This document shows, in pieces, positions 1 through 8,399 of a stretch of DNA of 64,000 nucleotides. The notes beneath the pieces are model-generated. The model did no database searches. It saw only the letters and a program-made list of their open reading frames with translations, and was not told the DNA's origin. The stretch's first letter is position 1. Every line of letters starts with the position of its first letter. Where the stretch lies: positions 330,501-394,500 of the forward strand of contig NZ_CP039635.1 of NCBI RefSeq assembly GCF_004923295.1. Reading direction: 5' to 3'. Source of the stretch: Azospirillum sp. TSH100 (GTDB lineage: Bacteria; Pseudomonadota; Alphaproteobacteria; Azospirillales; Azospirillaceae). The position numbers and the translations under genes are program-made.

Positions 1-1230
1 GGCGGCATGGCCGGCTGGGCGGCGGTGGCCCCCCTGCACAGTGCGATCAGCGCCTCCGGCTCGCTGGCGCCGGAGACCGGCCGCAAGGTGGTGAAGAACA
101 CCGAGGGCGGCGTGATCAGCGCCATCCTGGTCAATGAGGGCGACCGGGTCCAGGCCGGCCAGGTCCTGATGCAGCTGGACAGCACCGAAGCGCAGACCCG
201 GCTGGAGATGCTGAACGCCGCCCTGTTCGACACTCTGGCCTCCGAAGCGCGCCTGTCGGCCGAGCTGTTCGAGAAGCCCGCCATCGAATGGCCGGCCGAG
301 TTGGCCGCCCGCCGCGCCAAGGAGCCGGCGGCCGAGAACGCCATGGTGAACCAGGAGAAGCTGTTCCAGGTCCGCCGCAACCAGCTGGATACCGAAGCCA
401 AGCTGACCCATGACCGCATCGCCACGCTGGGCGACGAGGTGCAGAGCCTGGAGAAGCAGCGCGCCTTCCTGGCCCGCGAGATCAAGCTGTCGGACGAGGA
501 CATCCAGATCACCCAGGGCCTGCTGGACCGCGGCAACTCCACCCGCACCAAGCTGGTGGCGGCGCAGAAGGAGAACGCGCAGCTCCACGCCCAGGACCAT
601 GAGCTGGAAGCCCGCATGTCGCAGTCGCGCCAGCAGGCGGTCGACGCCCAGGGCGATCTGGTCCGCCGCCGCAGCGACTTCCGCGAGAAGGTGCTGGTCG
701 AACTGGACAAGGCCCGCGGCGACGCCCAGAAGCTGGCCGAGCAGATCCGCGACGCCAGGAACCGTCTGGACAACCGCACCATCAAGGCGCCGGACGCCGG
801 CAACGTCGTGATGTACGGCCACCCGGCCGTCGGCGGCACCATCACCGCCAACGAGCCGGTGCTGGACGTCGTCCCCGACGACAAGGCCCTGCTGGCCGAG
901 GTCCGCATCCAGCCGAAGGACATCAAGTCGATGGCCGTCGATCTGCCGGTGAAGGTGCAGCTGACCGCCTATGACAGCCGCGTCGTCGGCACCATCGACG
1001 GCACCGTGTCCTACGTGTCGGCCGATCGCCTGACCGACAATGCGACCCGCCAGGAATATTATCTGGCCCGCATCCGCCTGAAGGACGCCGACAGCCATGA
1101 AGTCCGCAACCTGAAGATCAAGGCCGGCATGCCGGTGGAAGCCCGCATCGTGCTGTCCGCCCGAACCCCGCTGGACTATCTGATCCAGCCGCTGCGCCAG
1201 TCCTACGTGAAGGCGTTCATCCAGGAGTGA
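1..1230 (+). CDS. HlyD-family type I secretion membrane-fusion protein (5' truncated)
   Basis: Periplasmic adaptor of a type I secretion system (HlyD/PrsE type), linking an inner-membrane ABC exporter to an outer-membrane channel. The frame is open to the window edge and starts inside the N-terminal transmembrane segment, so the cytoplasmic N-terminus is missing; the ATG at position 7 is probably internal. Visible parts, numbered from that ATG: end of the TM helix with the usual following ISASGSLAPE strand, a lipoyl-like half motif (EGGVISAILVNEGDRVQAGQ, about 33-52), a long coiled coil (about 100-250), the second half motif (NRTIKAPDAGNVV, about 256-268), then the beta-barrel and C-terminal HlyD region. 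The ABC ATPase gene is expected just upstream, outside the window. A strong terminator follows the stop. Confidence 0.9.
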   Translation, partial: GGMAGWAAVAPLHSAISASGSLAPETGRKVVKNTEGGVISAILVNEGDRVQAGQVLMQLDSTEAQTRLEMLNAALFDTLASEARLSAELFEKPAIEWPAELAARRAKEPAAENAMVNQEKLFQVRRNQLDTEAKLTHDRIATLGDEVQSLEKQRAFLAREIKLSDEDIQITQGLLDRGNSTRTKLVAAQKENAQLHAQDHELEARMSQSRQQAVDAQGDLVRRRSDFREKVLVELDKARGDAQKLAEQIRDARNRLDNRTIKAPDAGNVVMYGHPAVGGTITANEPVLDVVPDDKALLAEVRIQPKDIKSMAVDLPVKVQLTAYDSRVVGTIDGTVSYVSADRLTDNATRQEYYLARIRLKDADSHEVRNLKIKAGMPVEARIVLSARTPLDYLIQPLRQSYVKAFIQE

Positions 1231-1275
1231 TCAGTTGGCGGGTGAATCGGTCTCCCGACCGCCGATCTCCTTACG

Positions 1276-1308
1276 AAAAACCCCCGACCAACCGGTCGGG
1301 GGTTTTTT
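1276..1308. terminator. bidirectional rho-independent terminator
   Basis: A 9-bp perfect stem CCCCCGACC / GGTCGGGGG with an AACC loop, flanked by AAAAA on the left and TTTTTT on the right. It can end both the rightward hlyD transcript and the leftward lipoprotein transcript that converge on it. Confidence 0.92.
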
Positions 1309-1323
1309 CTTTGCCTGGAAGCC

Positions 1324-1728
1324 TCAGCTCTTGCCCGGCCGCAAATCCGGCTTGGGCGGAATCGGCAGGGGTTCCGGCACCTGGATCGCCTCCGTCTGCT
1401 CGCGCGTGCGGCGGGAGGCCGCGCGGTCCTGGGCCAGACGGTCCATCGCCTGCTGGCGCTGCGCCTCGGTGGTCAGGTCGGTCGGGCGCGGCGGCACGGT
1501 GCCGAGATTCGGGTACTCGTCATTGTTTCCGCTCATGCCGCGAACCGGCGACGAATTGTCGCTGACCGGTGATGGATCGCCCAGGACGGCACCCAGCGGA
1601 CCGGTGTCGAGCATCCGGTCGCTGCAGGCCGACAGCCCGAAAACCATTGGCAACGCTACGGCAAGCGCGCCGAACGCCCGCCCGGCCCCCGCAATGCCCC
1701 GACCGTTTCCCTGACTGCCCGTCACCAT
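1324..1728 (-). CDS. small proline-rich lipoprotein, unknown function
   Basis: 134-residue predicted lipoprotein. The N-terminus has a hydrophobic stretch (about 18-33) ending in the lipobox LSAC, so Cys35 would be lipidated. The mature part is polar with a proline-rich C-terminus (PEPLPIPPKPDLRPGK) and no domain I recognise. A GGGGAAGG ribosome binding site lies just upstream of a double ATG (1731 and 1728); 1728 gives the better spacing. The frame stays open further upstream but has no export signal there. Convergent with hlyD and divergent from phaC. Confidence 0.7.
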   Translation of the reverse strand: MVTGSQGNGRGIAGAGRAFGALAVALPMVFGLSACSDRMLDTGPLGAVLGDPSPVSDNSSPVRGMSGNNDEYPNLGTVPPRPTDLTTEAQRQQAMDRLAQDRAASRRTREQTEAIQVPEPLPIPPKPDLRPGKS

Positions 1729-2051
1729 CATCCTTCCCCGTGTCTGGCCGATACGCCACACTTGTGCGACGATCCGTGAAATGAAATGTTCATATCTGCG
1801 GTGTATGAGAGGTTTCGGATTTCTCCCGCACCGCACCAATAAGGCCGGACCGCCGCACGCAACCCACAGCGACATGGTGCAGACCTCCCGAATGCCCCCC
1901 TAGAGAACACCGCCCGCAAGCCTGTATAGCCGTCCGTCCGCAAGGCCCAAAGCCCAATCTGGCGCAAGCCCGATCCGGCGGACCCAAGGCGACGCAGGCA
2001 GCCCTAGACCGAGACGACGCGACACCCGCCCAAAGAAGAAGGACCGTGCTC
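1729..2051. other. intergenic region between lipoprotein gene and phaC
   Basis: About 320 bases that must hold divergent promoters for the lipoprotein gene and phaC. I see the GGGGAAGG ribosome binding site of the lipoprotein gene and an AAGAAGGA site before phaC, but no convincing consensus promoter, operator or small gene. Confidence 0.5.
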
Positions 2052-3887
2052 ATGGCCGAGACCAAGGCCCCCCCTCAGGCTTCCAACCCGGCTTCCCCCC
2101 AGGTGCCCGACGTCAAGCTTCCCGATCCGGTCGAGATGTCGCGGGCGATGACCCGCATCGCCGAACAGAGCCAGCGGCTGGTGTCCGAGTTCCTCGCGCG
2201 GCAGGCCGCCGACGGCGCCGGCCCGAAGAGCCCGGATCCGATGGGCGTCGGCCATGCCTTCCTCGAGATGACCACCCGCATGATGGCCGACCCGGCCAAG
2301 CTCATGCAGGCGCAGATGTCGCTGTGGCAGGACTATCTGACCCTGTGGCAGCGCACCACCCAGCGCTTCTTCGGGCAGGAGACCCAGCCGGTCATCGCCC
2401 CGGCCAAGGACGACCGCCGCTTCAAGGACGCCGCCTGGGACGAGAACACGCTGTTCGACTTCATCAAGCAGTCCTACCTGCTGAGCGCCCGGTGGATGCA
2501 GTCGACCGTCAATCAGGTCGAGGGGCTGGACGACCACACCGCCAAGAAGGTCGATTTCTACACCCGCCAGTTCGTCGACGCGATGGCGCCCTCCAACTTC
2601 GTCATGACGAACCCGGAGGTGCTGCGCGCGACCATCGAGAGCGGCGGCGAGAATCTGGTCAAGGGCCTGGAGCATCTGCTGAAGGATCTGGAGCGCGGCA
2701 AGGGCGAGCTGCGCATCTCCATGACCGACTATGACGCCTTCCAACTGGGCAAGAACATCGCGGTCACGCCGGGCAAGGTCGTCTTCCAGACCAGCCTGAT
2801 GCAGCTGATCCAGTACACCCCGACCACGCCGGACGTGAACAAGCGTCCGCTGATGATCGTGCCGCCCTGGATCAACAAGTTCTACATCCTCGACCTGCGC
2901 GAGAAGAACAGCTTCATCAAATGGGCGGTCGACCAGGGCCACACCGTCTTCGTCCTATCCTGGGTCAACCCGGACGAGACGCTGGCGGCCAAGGGCTTCG
3001 AGGACTACATGGTCGAAGGCCCGCTGGCCGCGCTCGACGCCATCGAGAAGGCGACCGGTGAGAAGGACGTCAACGCCATCGGCTATTGCCTGGGTGGCAC
3101 GTTGCTGGCATCGACGCTCGCCTACATGGCGGTCAAGAAGGACGACCGCATCAAGTCGGCCACCTTCTTCACCACCATGCTGGACTTCGCCGAGGCCGGC
3201 GAGCTGTCGATCTTCATCGACGAGGAGCAGCTGACCTTCATCGAAGGGCAGATGGCCGAGCAGGGCTATCTCGACGGCGCCAAGATGGCGACCACCTTCA
3301 ACATGCTGCGCGCCAACGACCTGATCTGGTCGTTCGTCGTCAACAACTACCTGCTGGGCAAGGATCCCTTCCCCTTCGACCTGCTGTACTGGAACAGCGA
3401 CAGCACCCGCATGCCGGCGGCGATGCACAGCTTCTATCTGCGCAACATGTACCAGAAGAACCTGCTGGCGCAGCCGGGATCGGTGACGCTGAAGGGCGTT
3501 CCGGTCGACCTGACCAAGGTCAAGGTCCCGGCGCTGTTCCTGTCGGCCCGCGAGGACCACATCGCCCCGTGGAAGAGCACCTACAGCGGCGCCCAGCTGT
3601 TCAGCGGTCCGGTCAAGTTCGTGCTGGGGGCGTCCGGCCACATCGCCGGCGTCGTCAACCCGCCGGCGGCCAACAAATACTGCTACTGGACCAGCGAGAA
3701 GCTGGCCAAGACGTCGGACGAGTGGCTGGAGAAGGCGACCCAGACCCCCGGCTCCTGGTGGCCGGAATGGAACAAGTGGGTCGGCCAGTACGCCAACGGC
3801 AAGGTTCCCGCCCGCCAGCCCGGCGACGGCGCCCTGCCCGCCTTGGAAGACGCGCCGGGCTCCTACGTCAAGGTCAAGAACGAGTAG
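2052..3887 (+). CDS. phaC: class I poly(3-hydroxyalkanoate) synthase
   Basis: Polymerises (R)-3-hydroxyacyl-CoA, mainly 3-hydroxybutyryl-CoA, into PHA on granules. 611 residues, a normal class I length. An N-terminal PhaC domain (about 90-270) is followed by an alpha/beta-hydrolase domain with the lipase-like box GYCLGG (catalytic Cys346), Asp502 in SAREDHIAPW and His530 in GASGHIAGVV, so the Cys-Asp-His triad is complete. The ATG at 2052 sits about 10 bases after AAGAAGGA; a GTG six bases earlier is also in frame. Monocistronic between two strong terminators, with no phaA/phaB/phaR next to it. A thiolase gene at 34.6 kb is not linked. Confidence 0.97.
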   Translation: MAETKAPPQASNPASPQVPDVKLPDPVEMSRAMTRIAEQSQRLVSEFLARQAADGAGPKSPDPMGVGHAFLEMTTRMMADPAKLMQAQMSLWQDYLTLWQRTTQRFFGQETQPVIAPAKDDRRFKDAAWDENTLFDFIKQSYLLSARWMQSTVNQVEGLDDHTAKKVDFYTRQFVDAMAPSNFVMTNPEVLRATIESGGENLVKGLEHLLKDLERGKGELRISMTDYDAFQLGKNIAVTPGKVVFQTSLMQLIQYTPTTPDVNKRPLMIVPPWINKFYILDLREKNSFIKWAVDQGHTVFVLSWVNPDETLAAKGFEDYMVEGPLAALDAIEKATGEKDVNAIGYCLGGTLLASTLAYMAVKKDDRIKSATFFTTMLDFAEAGELSIFIDEEQLTFIEGQMAEQGYLDGAKMATTFNMLRANDLIWSFVVNNYLLGKDPFPFDLLYWNSDSTRMPAAMHSFYLRNMYQKNLLAQPGSVTLKGVPVDLTKVKVPALFLSAREDHIAPWKSTYSGAQLFSGPVKFVLGASGHIAGVVNPPAANKYCYWTSEKLAKTSDEWLEKATQTPGSWWPEWNKWVGQYANGKVPARQPGDGALPALEDAPGSYVKVKNE

Positions 3888-3912
3888 TCGCTTCCTTCGC
3901 GCTTATCCGCAC

Positions 3913-3946
3913 GGAAAACCCCCGCCCGTCCCGGCGGGGGTTTTCC
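3913..3946. terminator. terminator after phaC
   Basis: Perfect 14-bp inverted repeat: GGAAAACCCCCGCC, loop CGTCCC, GGCGGGGGTTTTCC, followed by TTTT. Symmetrical A and T tracts let it work in both directions. Confidence 0.92.
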
Positions 3947-4056
3947 TTTTGGGGCCAATCCGATAGTGTTACGCACGTGCGCGTTAAGGGTTTGTTTGCC
4001 CTTTTCGCGCCAGCTATCGCCTGCGCATATTCGCACGCTCCGGGGATCCGCCGTCC

Positions 4057-6102
4057 ATGCCATCCGACGCCCAGACAGGTACGATGGGAGCCGCCACGGC
4101 AGCGATGGCGAATGCCGAACCGGTAAAGCTCGCCGAACGCTACGAGATCCAGCCGGGCGCACCGATCCCGCTGCTGAACGCCGTCGGCGGCAACGCCTTC
4201 ACCGCCAAGGCGCTGCGCGAAAAGCGGATCGAGCCCTTCGCCATCATCTGCCACGCCGCGGTGCTGCCGCGGATTGACATCTGCTCCACCGTCGGCAGCC
4301 TCGACAACGCCGCCCATATGCGGCTGCTCGACTGGGGGCTGGTGGATTGGCCGCAGGATCGCGGGCGGCGCTTCTGCCTGGTTTTCGAGCGGCCGGGCGG
4401 CAAGCGGCTGATGGGGTCGCTGACCGACACGCTGGACCCGATGCCGGAAGACCAGCTGACCCGGCAGATCGTCCATCCGCTGGTGTCGGCGCTGAAGGAG
4501 CTGTCGAGCCGCGGCGTCGTTCATGGCGCGATCCGCCCGACCAACCTGTTCTACCGCGATCTCGCCTCGGGCGGGCTGATGCTGGGCGACTGCGTGTCGA
4601 CCCAACCCGGCTATGGCCAGCCGGTCCTGCTGGAGACGATCGAGCGCGGCATGGCCAACCCGGCCGGGCGTGGCACCGGCACCATGGCCGACGACCTCTA
4701 TTCACTCGGCGTCACCCTGCTGATCCTGGCGCTGGGCCGCAACCCGCTGGCCGGCCTCGACGACGAAGCGGTGCTGCAGGCGAAGATGGAGCGCGGGTCC
4801 TACCCGGCGCTGGTCCAGCAGCACCGGCTGCCGCTGGCGATCAACGAAGTGGTGCGCGGCCTGCTTGTCGACGACCCCAAGCAGCGCTGGACCCTGAACG
4901 ACCTGGACCTCTGGGTGGCCGGCCGCCGGCTCAGCCCGAAGCAGCCGCAGATTTCACGCCGTGCCGCCCGTCCGCTGGAGTTCCAGGGCTCGGAATACTG
5001 GCATTGCCGCACGCTGGCCCGCGCCTTCGCCCGCCATGCCCCCGCCGCCGCCTCCGTGATCGAGAGCGGAGAGCTGGACAAGTGGCTGCGCCGGTCGATG
5101 GGCGACGAGGTGCGGGCGGAAGCGGTGAGCCACGCCATCCAGACCGCCTCCAGCGGCAAGGGCGGCAGCCAGGGCGACCGGCTGGTGGCGCGCGTCTGCA
5201 TCGCGCTCGACCCCGCAGCACCCATCCGTTACCGCGGGCGGGCGATGATGCCGGACGGCATCGCCACCATGCTGGCCGACGCCTTCATGCGCGGCGAATC
5301 TCCCCAGGCGGTGGCGGAGGTGCTCGCCAACCAGCTGCCGATGTTCTGGGTCAACGTCCAGTCGGACTTCAAGCCGGAATTCGTGCCGCTGGTGCAGACC
5401 TTCGACCAGCTGCGCGGCTTCCTCGACCGCTCCAGCCATGGGCTGGGGGTGGAGCGCGTGCTGTACGAGATGAACCCGACCATGCCCTGCATGAGCGGGC
5501 TGGTCGCCAAACAACTGCCCACCACCCCGGCCGAGCTGCTGCGGGCGCTCGACTGGATCGCGGCAGGGGGCGAGCGGCACAAGGACCCCATCGACCGCCA
5601 GATCGCCGCCTTCCTCGGTGCCCGCCACAAGCGCGGGGATGAACTGCTCTACACCCAGCTCGGCAGCGGTGTGGAGCCGATGCGGCGCGTCATCGCCATG
5701 CTGACCATCCTGTCCGACATCCAGGCCCGCACCGGGGTGGACGGGCTGACCCATCTGGCCAGCTGGGTGGTGGCTCTGCTCGACCCCGCCTTCCGCCGCT
5801 TCCACAACCGGCCGCAGCAGCAGGAGGTCCGCAAGATGGCGGACGCCGCCGCGCACAACGGCCGGCTGACCGAACTGCTGAAGGTGGTCGACGACCCCGA
5901 ATCGCTGCGCCGCGACCGGCTGGAGTTCGAGGCGGCACAGATCGCCTATCGTGAGGCCGATGCGGAGATGGACAAGATCCGCCACACCATCGCCGACCGC
6001 AACTCGATCATCGAAACGTCGGGACGGCAGGTCGCCGCCATCGTGTCCAGCCTGCTGTCGACCGTGCTGGTCGCCGGCATCATCCTGTTCTTCGCCTTCT
6101 GA
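4057..6102 (+). CDS. membrane-anchored protein kinase-like protein (probable pseudokinase)
   Basis: 681 residues with a Hanks-type kinase fold at about 30-290, a long unrecognised alpha-helical middle and one C-terminal TM helix (about 655-681). Kinase landmarks are degenerate. The catalytic loop reads HGAIRPTN (156-163) where active kinases have HRDxxxxN, so the catalytic Asp is Ala. The DFG site appears as GDC (177-179), and no clear VAIK lysine is seen. Structural elements persist, such as DDLYSLGV (212-219), the alpha-F region. It probably binds or scaffolds rather than phosphorylates. Followed after 20 bases by a small membrane protein gene, likely in one operon. The start is uncertain; ATGs at 4084 and 4105 are alternatives and no strong ribosome binding site is seen. 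Confidence 0.75.
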   Translation: MPSDAQTGTMGAATAAMANAEPVKLAERYEIQPGAPIPLLNAVGGNAFTAKALREKRIEPFAIICHAAVLPRIDICSTVGSLDNAAHMRLLDWGLVDWPQDRGRRFCLVFERPGGKRLMGSLTDTLDPMPEDQLTRQIVHPLVSALKELSSRGVVHGAIRPTNLFYRDLASGGLMLGDCVSTQPGYGQPVLLETIERGMANPAGRGTGTMADDLYSLGVTLLILALGRNPLAGLDDEAVLQAKMERGSYPALVQQHRLPLAINEVVRGLLVDDPKQRWTLNDLDLWVAGRRLSPKQPQISRRAARPLEFQGSEYWHCRTLARAFARHAPAAASVIESGELDKWLRRSMGDEVRAEAVSHAIQTASSGKGGSQGDRLVARVCIALDPAAPIRYRGRAMMPDGIATMLADAFMRGESPQAVAEVLANQLPMFWVNVQSDFKPEFVPLVQTFDQLRGFLDRSSHGLGVERVLYEMNPTMPCMSGLVAKQLPTTPAELLRALDWIAAGGERHKDPIDRQIAAFLGARHKRGDELLYTQLGSGVEPMRRVIAMLTILSDIQARTGVDGLTHLASWVVALLDPAFRRFHNRPQQQEVRKMADAAAHNGRLTELLKVVDDPESLRRDRLEFEAAQIAYREADAEMDKIRHTIADRNSIIETSGRQVAAIVSSLLSTVLVAGIILFFAF

Positions 6103-6122
6103 CCGGACAACGGGGGATCGCC

Positions 6123-6614
6123 ATGGCGCGCAAGAAGAAGAAAAAGGGCGGTGCCCTCACGCTGATCCTGCTGATCGTGCCGGCGGCCCTGATCGTGCTG
6201 CCGACCACCATCCTGTTCGGCATTGGCATGATCCCGACCATCGTCGCCTATGTGGTCGACCGCGATCCCGACAAATCGGCGCCGATCACCGTCGGCGGGC
6301 TGAATTTCTGCGGCTGCATGCCCTTCGCCATCGATCTGTGGAAGCACCAGCACACCATCGGCGCCGCCGCCAAGGTCTTCGCCGACCCGCTGTCCTGGCT
6401 GGTGATGTACAGCGCCGCTGCCGTCGGCTGGGGCATCTATTACGGCATTCCGCCGATGGTCGCCGGCCTGGAGGTCACCCGCGCCGAAAAGCGGGTCGAG
6501 GTGCTGAAGCAGAAGAAAGTGGCACTGGTCCAGGAATGGGGCCCCGATGTCGCCGGCGATTACTTCGACGAGTCCGGCGGCATGGAGCCTGAGGCAGAAA
6601 TGGAAAGCGCCTGA
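6123..6614 (+). CDS. small basic-N-terminus membrane protein, partner of the pseudokinase gene
   Basis: 163 residues. It begins with a lysine-rich cytoplasmic head (ARKKKKKGG), then a long hydrophobic segment (about 11-45, one or two TM helices), a loop with FCGCMPF, another hydrophobic segment (about 90-112), and a charged acidic tail. CxC in the loop could bind metal or form a disulfide, but this is speculative. It starts 20 bases after the pseudokinase stop behind GGGGATCGCC, so co-transcription is likely. No family name recognised. Confidence 0.7.
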   Translation: MARKKKKKGGALTLILLIVPAALIVLPTTILFGIGMIPTIVAYVVDRDPDKSAPITVGGLNFCGCMPFAIDLWKHQHTIGAAAKVFADPLSWLVMYSAAAVGWGIYYGIPPMVAGLEVTRAEKRVEVLKQKKVALVQEWGPDVAGDYFDESGGMEPEAEMESA

Positions 6615-6705
6615 CCAGCAAACAGACCGACCGCAGGACTTGCAACCGGGCTCCCGGCCAGGGCATGATCGGGACGAGGGCCGCCGGGTCGGCCATGAGG
6701 TTGGA

Positions 6706-6894
6706 ATGTTCAGCGTCAGCCAGGATGAAGCCGCCGCGATCCAAAGGGCGTTTCACGAGAGCGGCGAGTGGGCGGCCGTCGTCGAGTTGCGGCGGCACTT
6801 CCACATTCAGGACAATGTGAACGCCCTGAACGCCGTTCGCTCCATCGTCCGCTGGGCCCAGCCGCCACACCCCTCGCCCATATCTCCCGTCTAG
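6706..6894 (+). CDS. conserved small protein (62 aa), unknown function
   Basis: Starts at an ATG preceded by GAGGTTGGA and reads MFSVSQDEAAAIQRAFHESG, with a compact, probably helical body rich in charged residues (AVVELRRHF). I recall similar small proteins, with Phe-Ser-Val-Ser near the start and an ELRRxF core, as common unannotated genes in alphaproteobacteria; that is memory, not a search. A longer frame begins at 6547 but overlaps the previous gene and lacks a good start. Convergent with the beta-lactamase gene 22 bases away. Confidence 0.6.
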   Translation: MFSVSQDEAAAIQRAFHESGEWAAVVELRRHFHIQDNVNALNAVRSIVRWAQPPHPSPISPV

Positions 6895-6916
6895 ATCCTC
6901 TCCCGCCCGAACAGGC

Positions 6917-7822
6917 TCAGCCGATCAGGCCGGTCACCGCCCGCGCAACGTCGGCGTGGATCGCGTCCTGCTGCCTGAAGCCTTCCGCGGTCTGCGTCAG
7001 GTAGCTGGCGACCAGCAGCGGCGCACGGCCCTCCGGCCAGAGAATGGCGATGTCGTTGGCGGTGCCGTTGGTGCCGGTCCCCGTCTTGTCCCCCACGCGC
7101 CAGCCGGCCGGCAGTCCGGCGCGCAGCCGTTTGTCGCCAGTCTTGTTGGCGACCATCCAGTCGATCAGCAGCCGGCGGGAGTCCGGCCGCAGGACATCGC
7201 CGACCAGCAGACGCTGCATGCTGCGCACCATGGCAGCAGGCGTGGTGGTGTCGCGCGGATCACCGGGGATGGCGGTGTTCAGCGTCGGCTCGTTGCGGTC
7301 CAGGCGCGTGGTCCTGTCGCCGATGCCCCGCAGGAAGGCAGTGAGGCCGGCCGGGTTGCCGACGCCGGGCAGCAGCAGGTTCGCCGCGACATTGTCGCTG
7401 AGCGTCATCGCTGCCTCGCACAGTTCGGCCACCGTCGGCGGCGTGCCGTTCAGCCGCGTCTCCGAAAAGGGCGCATAAGGCACCAGATCGGCCTTGGTCA
7501 CCGGGATTTGCCGGTCCAGCAGGTCCTTGCCCTGGTCCACTGTCTTGAGGACGGCAGCAGCCAATAGAAATTTGAAGGTGCTACACATCGGGAACCGTTC
7601 GTCGCCGCGCCAGCCATGCAGCCGGCCGCTACCGCTGTCGAGCATCGCAACGCCCAGCCGGCCGCCGGTGCGGCCCTCCAGATCCGCCATCCGCGCCGCG
7701 AACGCGTCGTTCCCGGCCCCTTTTGTTGCTTTGTTTTTGCTGGCTTCCGCAGCTTGCGCGCCGGCCGCCGACAGCAGCAGAACCCCGCCCGTCGCCGCCA
7801 GAAATCCCCGTCTTCCAATCAT
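6917..7822 (-). CDS. class A (serine) beta-lactamase with Tat signal
   Basis: Hydrolyses beta-lactams in the periplasm. 301 residues from the ATG behind GGGAGGATGGG. The signal peptide has a twin-arginine motif (GRRGFLAAT) followed by a hydrophobic stretch and AQA, suggesting folded export by Tat. All class A motifs are present: S81-T-F-K84, S142-D-N144, the omega-loop Glu178 in RNEPTLN, and K246-T-G248. The run TLNTAIPGDPRDTTTP resembles CTX-M-like enzymes, as does Cys just before the active Ser. Position 238 (Ambler) appears to be Gly, so the Cys69-Cys238 disulfide of KPC-type carbapenemases is absent. No ampR-like regulator is adjacent. Spectrum cannot be inferred. Confidence 0.95.
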   Translation of the reverse strand: MIGRRGFLAATGGVLLLSAAGAQAAEASKNKATKGAGNDAFAARMADLEGRTGGRLGVAMLDSGSGRLHGWRGDERFPMCSTFKFLLAAAVLKTVDQGKDLLDRQIPVTKADLVPYAPFSETRLNGTPPTVAELCEAAMTLSDNVAANLLLPGVGNPAGLTAFLRGIGDRTTRLDRNEPTLNTAIPGDPRDTTTPAAMVRSMQRLLVGDVLRPDSRRLLIDWMVANKTGDKRLRAGLPAGWRVGDKTGTGTNGTANDIAILWPEGRAPLLVASYLTQTAEGFRQQDAIHADVARAVTGLIG

Positions 7823-7984
7823 CCCATCCTCCCGTTGAGCTGTTGCGATGACCGGACGATAGAAATCCCGGCGGAGGCCGGCAAACGAGCTTTCCTCGCG
7901 GAAGACCCAAATAAAACTTATGCCTTTCCGGATGATCGCCATGGCAGGCTATGGGCCGCTGCAGATACCGGAAGGAGCAGGCCG

Positions 7985-8221
7985 ATGCCTTTGCGTCAGG
8001 AGATGGAAACCGACCGCTTTGCGGCGACGGCCGAGGATGGCAGCGTCCATGCAGTGGTGGAACTGACCAGCTTCATCCAGATGGTGACTTTCCGCGGTCC
8101 GGCCGGCTGGGTGCCGGAGGACAAGAGCTATCGCTTGGACAACGGCGACGCGGTGGAGCAGACGCCGGACGGCGGCTTCCGCATCGCCGGGTCAGGGCTG
8201 GTGCTCAGACGGTCCGTCTAA
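7985..8221 (+). CDS. hypothetical protein, 78 aa
   Basis: Small, predicted soluble protein starting MPLRQEMETDRFAATAEDGS behind GGAAGGAG with good spacing. The sequence alternates short beta-strand-like segments and polar turns, suggesting a small beta fold. Three Met/Phe/Trp-rich strands lie in the middle (SFIQMVTFRGPAGWVPED). Its start is 162 bases from the divergent beta-lactamase start. No family recognised. A weak AAATCC/GGATTT hairpin at 8234-8250 follows its stop. Confidence 0.65.
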   Translation: MPLRQEMETDRFAATAEDGSVHAVVELTSFIQMVTFRGPAGWVPEDKSYRLDNGDAVEQTPDGGFRIAGSGLVLRRSV

Positions 8222-8399
8222 ATCGGGTCGCGTAAATCCGGAAGGGATTTGGACCGTGAATCCAATCGCCAAATTCTAAGTACACCCATGCTGAACCAGC
8301 CCGCGCTTTCCGCTGGCGCGGTCAGGGCGGTTGAGGCCATCCTCCCTGCAACAATCGGCCCCAACTCTCTTGGAGCCACAAATGAGGGAGACAGAGACC

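Noticed and set aside
3972-3981. Palindrome CGCACGTGCG upstream of the pseudokinase gene as operator
   Set aside because: Short and GC-rich; expected by chance at this base composition, with no second copy nearby.
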